Notes under the pieces: model-generated
Databases searched by the model: none
Told to the model about the DNA's origin: nothing
The model's input: the letters and a program-made list of their open reading frames with translations, nothing else
Part shown: positions 32,892-41,667 of the stretch, piece after piece
How positions within the stretch are numbered: the first letter of the stretch is position 1
Layout of the letters: every line of letters begins with the position of its first letter
From: Spirochaetaceae bacterium
GTDB taxonomy: Bacteria > Spirochaetota > Spirochaetia > Treponematales > Breznakiellaceae
Direction: 5' to 3'
DNA length: 47,726 bases
NCBI GenBank assembly: GCA_031278215.1
Contig: JAITKV010000033.1
Span: forward strand, 1-47,726
Program-made: the position numbers and the translations under genes

Positions 32892-33509
32892 TTCAGCCCT
32901 GAACCGGCCCTGTTTGTATTTGTTTTGCCCGTAACTTTGGATGCCCGCGTTAAACTGCCGTTCCGCCTCCAGGGTCGTAGGGGGCCCGTGTCCGGGGAGC
33001 ACCACAAAATTCCCCGGCAGGGACAGGACCTTACTGCGCAGGTTGTTTATTTGGATTGTCCTTCCATAGGAGCTTATGGTGGTTCCTAAAAGCCCCGCCG
33101 TAATTGTATCCCCGGTAAAAAGGGTTTGGTTTATCCTAAACACCGCGGAATCCGATGAATGGCCCGGCACGGTGATTACCGTGATGGTTAGTTCCCCCAG
33201 GCGCAGCACATCCCCGTCCCGGATAACACAGGTCCTTTGATTACAGACCATGGGGTTAACGGCGTAAATTTCCGTTTCGTAAATCCGTCTAAGGGTCCTT
33301 AGGCCGCGGACATGGTTAAGGTGATCGTGGGTTATAAGGACCCCCCGCAGGGTATAGTGGTGCTTTTCGATAAAATTCAGCATGGGTTCTTCCATGTTCC
33401 CCGGATCCACCACCACCGCGTCCCGGGCAGACGCTTTATGTTTAATGTCCGTTCCCAGGATATAACAGTTACTGAACCCGTAGGGGCAGTAGTGCATATA
33501 GACCTTCAC
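32883..33509 (-). CDS. Metallo-beta-lactamase-fold hydrolase
   Basis: 208 aa, glyoxalase II-like MBL fold: VVDPGN, THDHLNHVRG, VPGHSSDS, LFTGDTI and LPGHGPPTT. The usual HxHxDH is here HDHLNH, so the metal-2 aspartate is replaced by Asn, which may change metal use. Substrate unknown. GTG 33509 follows AGGAGG and overlaps the stop of the pentapeptide gene by 4 nt. Confidence 0.88.
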   Translation of the reverse strand: MKVYMHYCPYGFSNCYILGTDIKHKASARDAVVVDPGNMEEPMLNFIEKHHYTLRGVLITHDHLNHVRGLRTLRRIYETEIYAVNPMVCNQRTCVIRDGDVLRLGELTITVITVPGHSSDSAVFRINQTLFTGDTITAGLLGTTISSYGRTIQINNLRSKVLSLPGNFVVLPGHGPPTTLEAERQFNAGIQSYGQNKYKQGRFRAEFN

Positions 33510-34096
33510 TGTTCCTCCTGGGCAAATACCGCTTCGGCGGTATTGGAGGACTTAAAGGAAATGCCCGTTTGCCCGGCATTGATAAAAAAAACTTTTTTTA
33601 GGTTACAGTCCACAAAATCGCTGTTCTTTAGGTCCGCGTTGATAAACCGCGAGTTGTACAGGTTGGAGTCATTAAAGGTGGTGTCGCAGATTAGCGATCC
33701 GCAGTAGTTTAAATGGATAAGCTCCGAATTTTCAAAGGTGCAGTTTTGTATGGTGGAGCCGGCAAAGGATAAGAACTGTAGATCGCTGTTTGAAAAATCG
33801 CAGTTGGTAAAGCTTGCAAAGTCGAAGAAGCACATCCGCATAACCGAACCGGTAAAAAGGCACATGGAAAAAGAAGCGTGCATAAAATTACAGCCGTAAA
33901 AGGTGCGGTGAGAAAAATCGGTGCTGACAAAATTAAGCCCCGGCGCATTAATATCTTTAATTACCCTTTGGTTTAATATATAGGTTCCCAGCCGCAGGGC
34001 CTCTTCCGCCGGAGACGCCACATGTACTGCACAAAGGTGAGATCCAAAAATAGCGCTCCTGCCGCAGCCTGCGGCGCAGGGGTGGAGGGTAAACAT
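33506..34096 (-). CDS. Pentapeptide-repeat protein with N-terminal Cys/His cluster
   Basis: 196 aa. Residues 1-25 hold CAAGCGRSAIFGSHLCAVH, a small C3H-type putative zinc motif. From about 50 to 185 follow pentapeptide repeats of the A(D/N)LxX type (NFVSTDF, FYGCNF, SFTNCDF, DLQFLSF, NLYNSRF), predicting a four-sided right-handed beta-helix. Such proteins bind proteins or mimic DNA; this one's partner is unknown. Translationally coupled to the MBL hydrolase. Confidence 0.88.
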   Translation of the reverse strand: MFTLHPCAAGCGRSAIFGSHLCAVHVASPAEEALRLGTYILNQRVIKDINAPGLNFVSTDFSHRTFYGCNFMHASFSMCLFTGSVMRMCFFDFASFTNCDFSNSDLQFLSFAGSTIQNCTFENSELIHLNYCGSLICDTTFNDSNLYNSRFINADLKNSDFVDCNLKKVFFINAGQTGISFKSSNTAEAVFAQEEQ

Positions 34097-34164
34097 TCTA
34101 TCTATACTTTATTCCTTCGGGGGGAACAGGTCAAGATTTTGCCGGCGCCGGATCCGGGTTTCCG

Positions 34165-35460
34165 CTACATTTCCCCTAGGAGCGGCGTTCCTTCTCCGGT
34201 CCAGGTAAGAAAGAGGGGGTCCCGGCCCACATAAAGCATCTGCGGCCTGTCTCCGGGGCCCAGAATTTCCGCCGCCCCGCTTTCGATGTCGTGGCGTATA
34301 AGGTTTGTTCCGGCGCCCCCGTCTATGTGAAGCCGCAGGGATATTTTCCGGGAACGCTTGTTCCACACCAGCAAAATCTTTGTTCCGTCTTCCCGCCGAA
34401 AGTAAAGGCTGGTGATTGAATCCGGCAGTTCTTCCCGCAGGGGAAGCTCTGGCCGGTATTCCGCCCCCGCCAGGTACCGGGCGCTAAGCATAAAGGCTTC
34501 CGCTCCGGGCTTTAAGGTTTTGTCGGGATATGTGAGCCCGAAAAAATGAGAAGGATTCCAGCGGTCCGGCACGGCGTCCTTATTGTATTCATCCATCAAC
34601 TCATACCAAACGGCGTTCCGGACCCCCTGTGCCGCCAGGCCGCTGAGGGTTTTTACGATATATTCCGGGTACCGCCTAAGCCCGTTAAAGGAAAAGTAAA
34701 TCCCCCCGGTGGCGTATCCTACCTCGGTGATCCAGATAGGCTTGTCGCAGCCGGCGGCGTCTAAAATTTCTTTTAGTTTGCGGATCTGCCGTACCGTGTG
34801 GGCGGCGTCGGATGCATAAGGATGAACCGAAATGCCGTCGGCGTGTTCAAAGGCCCCGGCGTTGAACATTCCCCTAAGAAAAGACCGGGGAACCCGAAAG
34901 GTGGAACCGGCCAGGATCGTTACATGGGGGTCCAGTTCCTTGATTTTTTTTGCCGCCGCCACGGAAAGGGCAAAAAAATGCTTGTCCGTTCCGTACCAGA
35001 AAAAGCCGTTGGGTTCGTTCCAGATTTCAAAGGCGTCTACCCTGCCGCGGTACCGGGTAACCATCTGTTCCACATATTTTAAAAAATAGGGAATTTCCCT
35101 TTCGCTTAGATCCCGGTGTTCCCGGTGGTCGGGGTAAAGCCATTTGCTGTCAAAGGCCAGGATAAAAATTATTTTTTTTCCCGCGGCCTTTGCCTTTTCT
35201 ACGTACCGATCCCACCGGTCAAATTCCCATACCCCCTCTTCCGGTTCCAGGTTGGCCCAGCGCACTGTGGTGCGGATCCAGACCGCGCCAAAGCGGTCGA
35301 GCAGTGCGTAGTCTTCTGTATTGAGGGGGGACCGGTCCGGGGAAATGCCAAAGAAATCTTCCGGTATGCGATAGGGGTCCGGCCCGGCAAAGGAAAGGGA
35401 AGAACAGGAAGAAAGGGCGCCCAGAAGAACCAGCGCCGCGATGCCCGGACCTGACTTCAT
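34165..35460 (-). CDS. Lipoprotein glycoside hydrolase (clan GH-A, GH39-like)
   Basis: 431 aa. Lipobox LSSCSS after a short signal, then a TIM barrel with the catalytic pair of clan GH-A: acid/base in EIWNEPNGF and nucleophile in WITEVGYAT. Also RTTVRWANLEPEEGVWEF near the start, as in xylosidase/iduronidase-like GH39. A small beta domain follows the barrel. Likely acts on a polysaccharide at the cell surface or periplasm. ATG 35460 overlaps the phosphodiesterase stop as ATGA. Confidence 0.85.
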   Translation of the reverse strand: MKSGPGIAALVLLGALSSCSSLSFAGPDPYRIPEDFFGISPDRSPLNTEDYALLDRFGAVWIRTTVRWANLEPEEGVWEFDRWDRYVEKAKAAGKKIIFILAFDSKWLYPDHREHRDLSEREIPYFLKYVEQMVTRYRGRVDAFEIWNEPNGFFWYGTDKHFFALSVAAAKKIKELDPHVTILAGSTFRVPRSFLRGMFNAGAFEHADGISVHPYASDAAHTVRQIRKLKEILDAAGCDKPIWITEVGYATGGIYFSFNGLRRYPEYIVKTLSGLAAQGVRNAVWYELMDEYNKDAVPDRWNPSHFFGLTYPDKTLKPGAEAFMLSARYLAGAEYRPELPLREELPDSITSLYFRREDGTKILLVWNKRSRKISLRLHIDGGAGTNLIRHDIESGAAEILGPGDRPQMLYVGRDPLFLTWTGEGTPLLGEM

Positions 35461-36338
35461 TGGAATATCTCTCCCAGGGGCCGTCCCGTCCATTGCGGAG
35501 GGGGCCTTAGGCCCAGGATAAGCGCCATGGTGGGGGCTATGTCACAGATGCTAAGCGGGGATGGAATGGTATAGCCCTTTCTAATTCCATCGCCGTAAAC
35601 AATAAGAGGAATCTCCCGCTGCCGGGGGCTGTTAAAGCCATGGCCCCAGAATATTCCCCCGTGATCCGCCGAAAGGACAAATACGGTGTCCTGGTAGATC
35701 CCCGCGTCCCGAACCCCCTGTTCGATGACGGCGATCAGGGCGTCCAGTTCGGCAAGTTTGGCATAGTAGGCTGCGGAACCCCAGCCCCCCGAATGGCCCG
35801 TGCTGTCGGGCTCGTTAAACACGATCGCCGTTAGATACGGTTTTTTTTCTATAATATATGCGGCAATTTCCCCGGCGGTTTTCATGTCCGTTTCAATGTT
35901 CCCCCGTTTATCCGCCGCATCCCCGTCGCAGATATGTTCCAGGCCGCTCCATTCGTAAAAAAAGGCCGCTTTTTTCCCGCCGCCCTGTTCCTGTAAAAGG
36001 GAAAAAATGCTGGGGAAATTTTTTGCGCCGTTATATTCCGGCGGGGCGCCGCGAAAGAGGGAACTCCAGTTGGGGGCGCTGTTGGTGGGAAGCACGCTTA
36101 ACACCTTTACAGAAGAAGCCCCGCCGCGGATCATCCGTTTTACCACCGGCATATCCGCCCTGGGCAGATACGCGGCCCCCCAGCCGTCAAGCCCGATAAA
36201 TACCACCCGCCGCGGCCCTTGCGGGGTCCGGCCCGGATCCGGCGTATTTTGGAGGCCGCTGCCGGCGCAGCCCGCCAGGAGTATACAGAGGACCATGCCG
36301 GCCCCGAAGCGGAAGATTCTGTTCCACAGTTTACTCAT
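35457..36338 (-). CDS. Alkaline-phosphatase-fold phosphodiesterase lipoprotein
   Basis: 293 aa. Lipobox LLAGC. Type I phosphodiesterase/nucleotide pyrophosphatase fold: IGLDGWGAAYL (metal Asp), PTNSAPNWSSL with the nucleophile Thr or Ser, NEPDSTGHSGG (metal Asp and His), and SADHGG..WGHGF with two more metal ligands. Cleaves a phosphodiester or phosphate ester outside the cytoplasm, perhaps from envelope lipids or glycans. It overlaps both neighbours by 4 nt, in one operon with the GH and RlmE-type genes. Confidence 0.88.
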   Translation of the reverse strand: MSKLWNRIFRFGAGMVLCILLAGCAGSGLQNTPDPGRTPQGPRRVVFIGLDGWGAAYLPRADMPVVKRMIRGGASSVKVLSVLPTNSAPNWSSLFRGAPPEYNGAKNFPSIFSLLQEQGGGKKAAFFYEWSGLEHICDGDAADKRGNIETDMKTAGEIAAYIIEKKPYLTAIVFNEPDSTGHSGGWGSAAYYAKLAELDALIAVIEQGVRDAGIYQDTVFVLSADHGGIFWGHGFNSPRQREIPLIVYGDGIRKGYTIPSPLSICDIAPTMALILGLRPPPQWTGRPLGEIFQ

Positions 36339-36985
36339 GCCGGGCGGCCCCCTTGCCCCCCTGTTTCCCGTAGATCCTTTTTTCCCAGGCCGATATAGTA
36401 GATTTCAAAGGACCCCCGGCGGCACGCGGCGGGTTTAAAGGCCCTGGCGCCGAGGAACCCTTCTTTTAGGCGCTTAAACAGTTTCGCCGTATCTCCCCCC
36501 TGGAATACCTTTAAGGCCAGGTTCCCGCCGGGGGCCAGATACGCCCCCGCATAGGCCAGGGCTTCTTCTGCCAGGGCCAGGGAGCGAAGGGCGTCCACGG
36601 ACCGGGTTCCGCTTGTATCCGGGGCGGCGTCGCTGATAATGGTCCCGTAGGGCCCCCGGCGGGCAAGCTCTTCCTTTACCGGCGCCGAGCTAAAATCTCC
36701 CCGGATAAAGAAAAAATTGTCCCGGTCAAAAAGGCCCCGGTCAAAACGCCGGGAAAGGGGCAGCATATCCGCCGCGGCAAGCAGCTTTAGGTTCCCGTAA
36801 CGGCGCAGAACGTAGAGGCTCCAGCTTCCCGGGGACGCCCCCAGATCCAGAACCCGGTAATTTTGCCCCGGCCGGAACAGGCGGAATTTTTCATCCATTT
36901 CTTTAAGCTTGTACACGGACCGGGCGGGGTATCCTTCCCCCCGGGCCCTAAGAGACCAGGAGTCGGGTTTTTCATAGGATGACAC
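36335..36985 (-). CDS. rlmE: 23S rRNA (uridine-2'-O-)methyltransferase RlmE-like
   Basis: 216 aa, FtsJ/RrmJ fold. K-D-K-E tetrad visible: SVYKLKEMDEKF, SDAAPDTSGTRSVD, LKVFQGGD and SFEIYYIG. SAM loop VLDLGASPGSWS. Predicted to make Um2552 in the A-loop. C-terminus has an extra basic/glycine tail. GTG start at 36985; divergent from the polyprenyl synthase with only 28 nt between the starts, so promoters must overlap the reading frames. Confidence 0.92.
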   Translation of the reverse strand: MSSYEKPDSWSLRARGEGYPARSVYKLKEMDEKFRLFRPGQNYRVLDLGASPGSWSLYVLRRYGNLKLLAAADMLPLSRRFDRGLFDRDNFFFIRGDFSSAPVKEELARRGPYGTIISDAAPDTSGTRSVDALRSLALAEEALAYAGAYLAPGGNLALKVFQGGDTAKLFKRLKEGFLGARAFKPAACRRGSFEIYYIGLGKKDLRETGGQGGRPA

Positions 36986-37013
36986 AATACCCAGCTTAGA
37001 CTAAAATTATTGT

Positions 37014-38081
37014 ATGGAAAAGGCCTACAGGGCAGAGTTGGAGAAGATTGAGGAGCGCCTTACAGAAATGCTGCCCCCCCGGGCCGGCGCCGGCTGGTGC
37101 GGCAGGATCTTTGCCGGCCTTGATGTGCCGCCGGAATTGACAGAAACCCTGCTTGAACCGGGACGGGAACTGTTTAACCGCGGCGGAAAACGCTGGCGGC
37201 CCCTTCTTTCCCTGCTGCTGTGCCGGATCCTGGGGGGCGGCGATTCGGTGCTGCCCTTGCTGTCCCTGGTGGAATTCCCCCATACCGCCAGCCTTATCCA
37301 CGACGATTTAGAGGATAATTCCGATGAAAGGCGGGGAAAACCGGCAATCCACCTTCTTTTTGGCGATGATACGGCCATTAATTCCGGGGCCTTTTTGTAT
37401 TTTCTGCCCCTGGCTTCCCTTGAAAGCTGGGAGGGGGCCGCGGAACATAAAAACCGTATCTGGCAGCTCTGGGGCGAACACATGCGGCGGCTCCATCTGG
37501 GCCAGTCTTTGGATATATGGTGGCACCGGAATTCCGCCCTGGTTCCTTCTGTGCCCAACTATATGCGGATGTGCGCCCTTAAAACAGGCTGCCTTTCCCG
37601 CTTTGCCGCCCTGTTAGGGGCGGAAACGGCCCATAGGATCCGGGGAATTGTCCCCGATCCGGCTTTACTGGGCCGTCTGGGTTTCGCGGCGGAGCAGCTT
37701 GGCATGGGCTTTCAAGTACTGGACGATGTAAAGAACCTTGACGCCGGAGTACCGGGTAAAAAGCGGGGAGACGATGTGGTCGAGGGAAAAAAAAGCCTGC
37801 CGGTCCTTCTTTTTTTACGGCCCGAAGGGGAAACAGCCGGAGAGATCCGGGAGGATCGGATGGAACTTACCCGCCGCTGCTTTGAAGCCGCCCGGACCGG
37901 GGGAGTTCTTGTTCCGGAAGTGGAGGAATTTATCGGGGCCCTGCGGGAAACAGGGGCCATAGAAGCGGCGGAGCGCCGGGGCAGGGCCCTGATACGCGAG
38001 GCCGCGGCGGTTTTTGCCTCCCTGGAGGGGGAAGACCGGGAGGCCCAGGGACTGCTAAGGGAATTTATGGAGCGGTTGTAA
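37014..38081 (+). CDS. Polyprenyl synthetase family protein
   Basis: 355 aa trans-isoprenyl diphosphate synthase. Aspartate-rich motif 1 as SLIHDDLEDNSDERRG, basic GGKRWRP for isopentenyl diphosphate, and second motif FQVLDDVKNLD, with the following KKRGDDVVEGKKSLP. Extends a prenyl diphosphate (C15 to longer chain) for undecaprenyl or quinone precursors; chain length is not deducible. It has a start at 37014 with no clear Shine-Dalgarno. Confidence 0.9.
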   Translation: MEKAYRAELEKIEERLTEMLPPRAGAGWCGRIFAGLDVPPELTETLLEPGRELFNRGGKRWRPLLSLLLCRILGGGDSVLPLLSLVEFPHTASLIHDDLEDNSDERRGKPAIHLLFGDDTAINSGAFLYFLPLASLESWEGAAEHKNRIWQLWGEHMRRLHLGQSLDIWWHRNSALVPSVPNYMRMCALKTGCLSRFAALLGAETAHRIRGIVPDPALLGRLGFAAEQLGMGFQVLDDVKNLDAGVPGKKRGDDVVEGKKSLPVLLFLRPEGETAGEIREDRMELTRRCFEAARTGGVLVPEVEEFIGALRETGAIEAAERRGRALIREAAAVFASLEGEDREAQGLLREFMERL

Positions 38082-38085
38082 CAAA

Positions 38086-38637
38086 ATGGCAATGCTGGAA
38101 GGGGAAATTTGGGGAGTTGCCGAGACCGGAGACGGGTATATGGTCTTTATCCGGCCCTTGGATTCGGCTTTTGCGGTGCCTATTTTTATCGGGCAGCTTG
38201 AGGCCCAGGCCATATTAATAGGTTTTGGAAAAATCAGCATATCCCGGCCCCTTACGGCGGATCTGCTCCTTAATCTGGCCCAGCAGGCGAAATTCGAGCT
38301 TTCCAGGACGGAAATTACCGAACTTAAGGACAATACCTTCTTTGCCCGGCTGGTTTTTAACAGCCCCGGGGGTGAAGTTATCCTGGACGCCCGGCCTTCC
38401 GACGCCCTGGCCCTGGCGGTCCGGTGCAAATGCCCCTTTTTTATCGCCGGGGAGGTGGTGGAAGAGGCAGGGGTCCTGACGGACGATCTAACCGGCCCGG
38501 CCCAGGAAGATCAGGAGATACAACGGGAACTGCTAAAAACGGAACTGGACGAGGCGGTGGCCGCGGAAAACTATGAACGGGCGGCGGAAATTCGGGATAT
38601 GCTTAAGTTATTAAAGAAAACGGACGAAAATTCATAG
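38086..38637 (+). CDS. Bifunctional nuclease (DUF151) with UVR motif
   Basis: 183 aa. Residues 1-125: DUF151 bifunctional nuclease domain (IFIGQLEAQAI, SRPLTADLL, DARPSDALALAVR). Residues about 145-180 form a UVR helix pair (TELDEAVAAENYERAAEIRD) like the UvrB-UvrC contact. This arrangement is common in bacteria; it may help nucleic acid repair or degradation. Begins 4 nt after the polyprenyl synthase stop. Confidence 0.9.
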   Translation: MAMLEGEIWGVAETGDGYMVFIRPLDSAFAVPIFIGQLEAQAILIGFGKISISRPLTADLLLNLAQQAKFELSRTEITELKDNTFFARLVFNSPGGEVILDARPSDALALAVRCKCPFFIAGEVVEEAGVLTDDLTGPAQEDQEIQRELLKTELDEAVAAENYERAAEIRDMLKLLKKTDENS

Positions 38638-38835
38638 ACCCCATAAAAAAGGGGTTCCTAAAACAGCGAATTTTACATAATTTTACGCCGTAAGTCAAAT
38701 TTGCGGTAAAAAATAGGGTGTATGGTGAAACAAATTAAAAAAAATATCCCGGAGGGCTTCCCACGGTCTGCATAAACTTGTATACTATGCCATGTTTATT
38801 TACCGAAATAATGGGCGCCTGTCCGGGAAGCCCAA

Positions 38836-39801
38836 ATGGGGTTTTATTATATGCTGGTCTTTTTTAGAAAGTTTGCGGTAACTACCGCCGCTTTAAAGGT
38901 TTTTTCCGGGTCCTTGCTGCTGGCCTTTGCCGTTCTGCTTATTGCGGGACAGGGGAAAATCAAGGCCGAAGTTGCTCCGGAAGATAGTATCGGCGGCCGG
39001 GAAAGCGCCGTAACCGTCGAGCTGGCCTCCTTGGAAACGGAGGGTCTTTCGGAGCCGGAAGAATTTACCCAGCCCAGGATGCTTTTGTTTTCGGCCTACC
39101 AAATCCGGCAGGGAGACGTCCTGGGAGAGGTGGCCAAGAATTTCGGCCTTTCCACCAGTACTCTTATTTCGGTAAACAACATAAAAAATACCAGGGCTCT
39201 TCAGATAGGCCAAACGATCCGTGTCCCCAACCAGGACGGTATTTTCTATACGGTAAAGAAGGGAGATACCCTGGAAGGCATCGCATCCAAGCACAAGGCA
39301 GAGGTGCATGAAATCCGGGTGGCCAACGAGCTTTTTTCGGAACAGATTAACCCCAATTCCAGTCTATTTTTACCCGGCGCGGAACTTCCCTGGGAAGAGG
39401 AACAGGAAATTAACGGGGATCTGTTTCTGTGGCCCATCCGGGGGCGGCTTTCTTCCTACTACGGGTACCGCCGCAGTCCCTTTACCGGGGCCCGGTCTTT
39501 CCATGACGGCCTGGATATTGCCGCTCCCAACGGTACGCCCATCAAAGCCGCAATGGCCGGCCGGGTTAAAGCGGTGGGCTACGACAATACCTATGGCAAC
39601 TTTGTGGTCCTAACCCATTCCGCCGGCTATAGTACCCTATACGGCCACATGAGCTCCATCGGCACCAGATCCGGGGCCTATGTTAATGCGGGAACCGTTA
39701 TTGGCTATGTAGGGAATACGGGTCTTAGTACCGGCCCCCACCTCCATTTTACGGTATATAAAAACGGCTCTTCGATTAATCCCCGGACGGTGTTGCGGTA
39801 G
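38836..39801 (+). CDS. LysM and M23 (LytM) family peptidoglycan endopeptidase
   Basis: 321 aa. N-terminal membrane helix (residues 15-40), then two LysM domains (YQIRQGDVLGEVAKNFGL; YTVKKGDTLEGIASKHK), and a C-terminal M23 domain with metal ligands in FHDGLDIAAP and GPHLHFTVY, and YGHMSSI. Both HxxxD and HxH are intact, so it should be an active zinc endopeptidase acting on peptidoglycan cross-links in the periplasm. Start may instead be ATG 38851. Terminator follows at 39810. Confidence 0.93.
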   Translation: MGFYYMLVFFRKFAVTTAALKVFSGSLLLAFAVLLIAGQGKIKAEVAPEDSIGGRESAVTVELASLETEGLSEPEEFTQPRMLLFSAYQIRQGDVLGEVAKNFGLSTSTLISVNNIKNTRALQIGQTIRVPNQDGIFYTVKKGDTLEGIASKHKAEVHEIRVANELFSEQINPNSSLFLPGAELPWEEEQEINGDLFLWPIRGRLSSYYGYRRSPFTGARSFHDGLDIAAPNGTPIKAAMAGRVKAVGYDNTYGNFVVLTHSAGYSTLYGHMSSIGTRSGAYVNAGTVIGYVGNTGLSTGPHLHFTVYKNGSSINPRTVLR

Positions 39802-39809
39802 ATATTTCC

Positions 39810-39850
39810 CGGCGCTTGTTTTACGGGCGGGCTATGGCGCCGTCTTTTTT
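39810..39850 (+). terminator. Terminator after the M23 gene
   Basis: CGGCGC (39810-39815) pairs with GCGCCG (39837-39842) and T-C-TTTTTT follows. It ends transcription before the convergent tsaC gene. Confidence 0.75.
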
Positions 39851-39858
39851 ACCGGCCC

Positions 39859-40536
39859 CTAAACCGGCCACAAACCGGCGCCCAGCCGGATGGGCAGCAC
39901 TTCGTTCCCCGACACATCCAGGATTGTAGAAAAAATCAGGGGCCGCTCGTCCCCCGTATCAAGGATCAAATCCAGCCCTTCAATTGCCTCGAGTTCCCAG
40001 CCCCCGGCAAAAAGCTCTTCTTCCGGTATGGGGGGCAGCCCGGCGTCTGCGGTATCTTCGGGGGCCGGCGTGTCCCGGCTGTTAGATTCCGCAGGGGTCA
40101 TGGCTTTTTTTGCGGTTACCGAATAAAGGGGGGATCCCAGGGCCCTGACAAGCTCCACCGGCACCGGATGATCCGGAATCCGTACCCCAATTTCTCCCCG
40201 CCGCAGATTAAGGGTCTTTTCGGTACCCAGCAGGGTTTTAAGAATAAAAACATAGGGCCCCGGAGAAAGGCGTTTAATAAGCCGGAACCGGGTATTGTCT
40301 ATGCTGCACAGATCGGCAAACTGGGAGATATCCGAACAAAGGAGGGTAAAATGCCGTTCATCCCGTTCGCCGGAGATTTTTCGTAATTTGTCTATGCCCT
40401 TTTGGGAATGCATGGAACAGACCACGACCCAGCTTGTATCCGAGGGAATGCCGATAAGGCGCCCGTCCCTAAGAAGCCCGGCGGCGCGGACCAGGATGCG
40501 GCGGTCTATATTGGTAGGAACGATGTATTCAATCAC
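39859..40536 (-). CDS. L-threonylcarbamoyladenylate synthase family (Sua5/YciO/YrdC)
   Basis: 225 aa. Makes threonylcarbamoyl-AMP for the t6A modification of tRNAs. GIPSDTSWVVVCSM, KLRKISGERDERHFTLLC, LSPGPYVFIL and IGVRIPDHPVP are the YrdC-domain motifs; the KR/S/N set near the active site is recognisable. The last 60 residues carry an acidic, repeat-free linker and a short tail (EVLPIRLGAG), more YciO-like than TsaC, so the role is not certain. GTG start at 40536. Confidence 0.85.
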   Translation of the reverse strand: MIEYIVPTNIDRRILVRAAGLLRDGRLIGIPSDTSWVVVCSMHSQKGIDKLRKISGERDERHFTLLCSDISQFADLCSIDNTRFRLIKRLSPGPYVFILKTLLGTEKTLNLRRGEIGVRIPDHPVPVELVRALGSPLYSVTAKKAMTPAESNSRDTPAPEDTADAGLPPIPEEELFAGGWELEAIEGLDLILDTGDERPLIFSTILDVSGNEVLPIRLGAGLWPV

Positions 40537-40545
40537 AGGATTCTG

Positions 40546-41001
40546 CTAGGGTACCCAGATAAGCTTGTCCGGCGCCGATTCGTTCATAAAAATTTTTTCG
40601 TACCGTCCCGAGTGGCTTACCCCCGGTTTTTCGGGGAAATAGGTCTTTCGAAAAAACCAGTTTACGTCTGCCATCATCGCGGCGGAATTGCAGGGGGCAT
40701 AGCGAAACCAAATCTCTTCTTCCGCCAGGGTTTTTTTTGCCGCGGGATCTTCGTTTAATTCCGGGTCCGTTAAACGGCGCAGTTCCGATCTTAGGCCGCC
40801 GTAGTGGGTTATCCCCACCGAAAGCAGGCGAAGGTGTTCATGATCATCCATCCAGTATACTTCGTACACCCCCCCCAGCGCGGGGACCTTGGAGCTTATG
40901 GTCCACCGGTCCGCCTGGGCCAGGGGGGACCACTTGATAAAATAATGAACATCCCTGCCTTTTTCTTTGGCCCGGATCCCGTAATCATTGAAGAAAGGCA
41001 T
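40546..41001 (-). CDS. Hypothetical protein
   Basis: About 151 aa from ATG 41001, just upstream of the YrdC-domain gene (9 nt between). Aromatic-rich and soluble: HYFIKWSPLAQADRWTIS, GGVYEVYWMDD and EIWFRYAPCNSAAMMADVNWFFR. The GVYEVYWM and the block with HYGGLRSELRRL slightly recall GIY-YIG-like architecture, but the catalytic layout is not clear. I do not assign it. Confidence 0.6.
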   Translation of the reverse strand: MPFFNDYGIRAKEKGRDVHYFIKWSPLAQADRWTISSKVPALGGVYEVYWMDDHEHLRLLSVGITHYGGLRSELRRLTDPELNEDPAAKKTLAEEEIWFRYAPCNSAAMMADVNWFFRKTYFPEKPGVSHSGRYEKIFMNESAPDKLIWVP

Positions 41002-41196
41002 ATACAAAATATACCATATTAGCGCCTTTTCTAAAAGCCTCCGGTTCGCCGCTTTTATTCGCAGTGGGGTCTAATACCCATGCGCGGCAGAGGCTCTGCG
41101 GCGCTTGGAATTGACGGCCTGCTAAAAATTAGACGGGGCTGTTCCGCCGGAAAGGGGGCATGCAAAAAGTTACGGTTTGGGGGAATCTTGAGGCAG

Positions 41197-41535
41197 CTAG
41201 AGCCTTGAAAATACAGAATGAACACTCTGGGCAAGTTTTTCAATAAGTTCGGCTTCTATCTTCTCTTTTGACATAGTTCCAGGCCCAGGGGTTCGCTTAT
41301 CTTCCTCGTCAAAAAACAAAAAAGAAACAGGAATTTGCAGGGCGGCGGCAAGTTTTCCTATAAACGTAAATGACGGATTTTTGCTTCCGCATTCAATCTG
41401 TCTGATAAACGAATGAGAAGCCCCGCACAATCCCGCGAGTTTTTCCTGGGAAAGTCCCGCCAGTTTGCGGTATTTTTTCACATTGTGAATAAAAACCTTG
41501 CTTAAATCCACTCTGTGTATTCTATTGGCAAACAA
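41197..41535 (-). CDS. XRE-family transcriptional regulator
   Basis: 112 aa, HTH_3 domain in residues 12-65: NVKKYRKLAGLSQEKLAG, CGASHSFIRQIECGSKNPSFTFIGKLAAAL. The remaining 40 residues are a charged helix, probably for dimers. Divergent to the kinase-VWA-phosphatase operon with 132 nt between, so likely its regulator. Start is TTG at 41535 or GTG at 41511; neither has a strong ribosome site. An inverted repeat over the operon promoter may be its operator. Confidence 0.85.
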   Translation of the reverse strand: MFANRIHRVDLSKVFIHNVKKYRKLAGLSQEKLAGLCGASHSFIRQIECGSKNPSFTFIGKLAAALQIPVSFLFFDEEDKRTPGPGTMSKEKIEAELIEKLAQSVHSVFSRL

Positions 41536-41554
41536 ATAGAGATTTTACTGTCCC

Positions 41555-41600
41555 TTGACGTGTATTTTTAGTTATGATATGTTCTCCTAGAGAAAACATA
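41555..41600 (+). promoter_or_regulatory. Operon promoter with overlapping inverted repeat (operator)
   Basis: TTGACG (41555-41560), 17 nt, TATGTT (41578-41583). The -10 lies in the left arm of a near-palindrome, TATGTT-CTC-CTA-GAG-AA-AACATA (41578-41600), which reaches past the expected start site. An XRE-type repressor bound there would block transcription. The distance to the kinase ATG is about 68 nt. Confidence 0.6.
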
Positions 41601-41667
41601 ATGAAAAAATGGCAAAATATACACCGGGATCAGGAAATACTGCCGGAATATAAAGGAGGGTTGTAAT

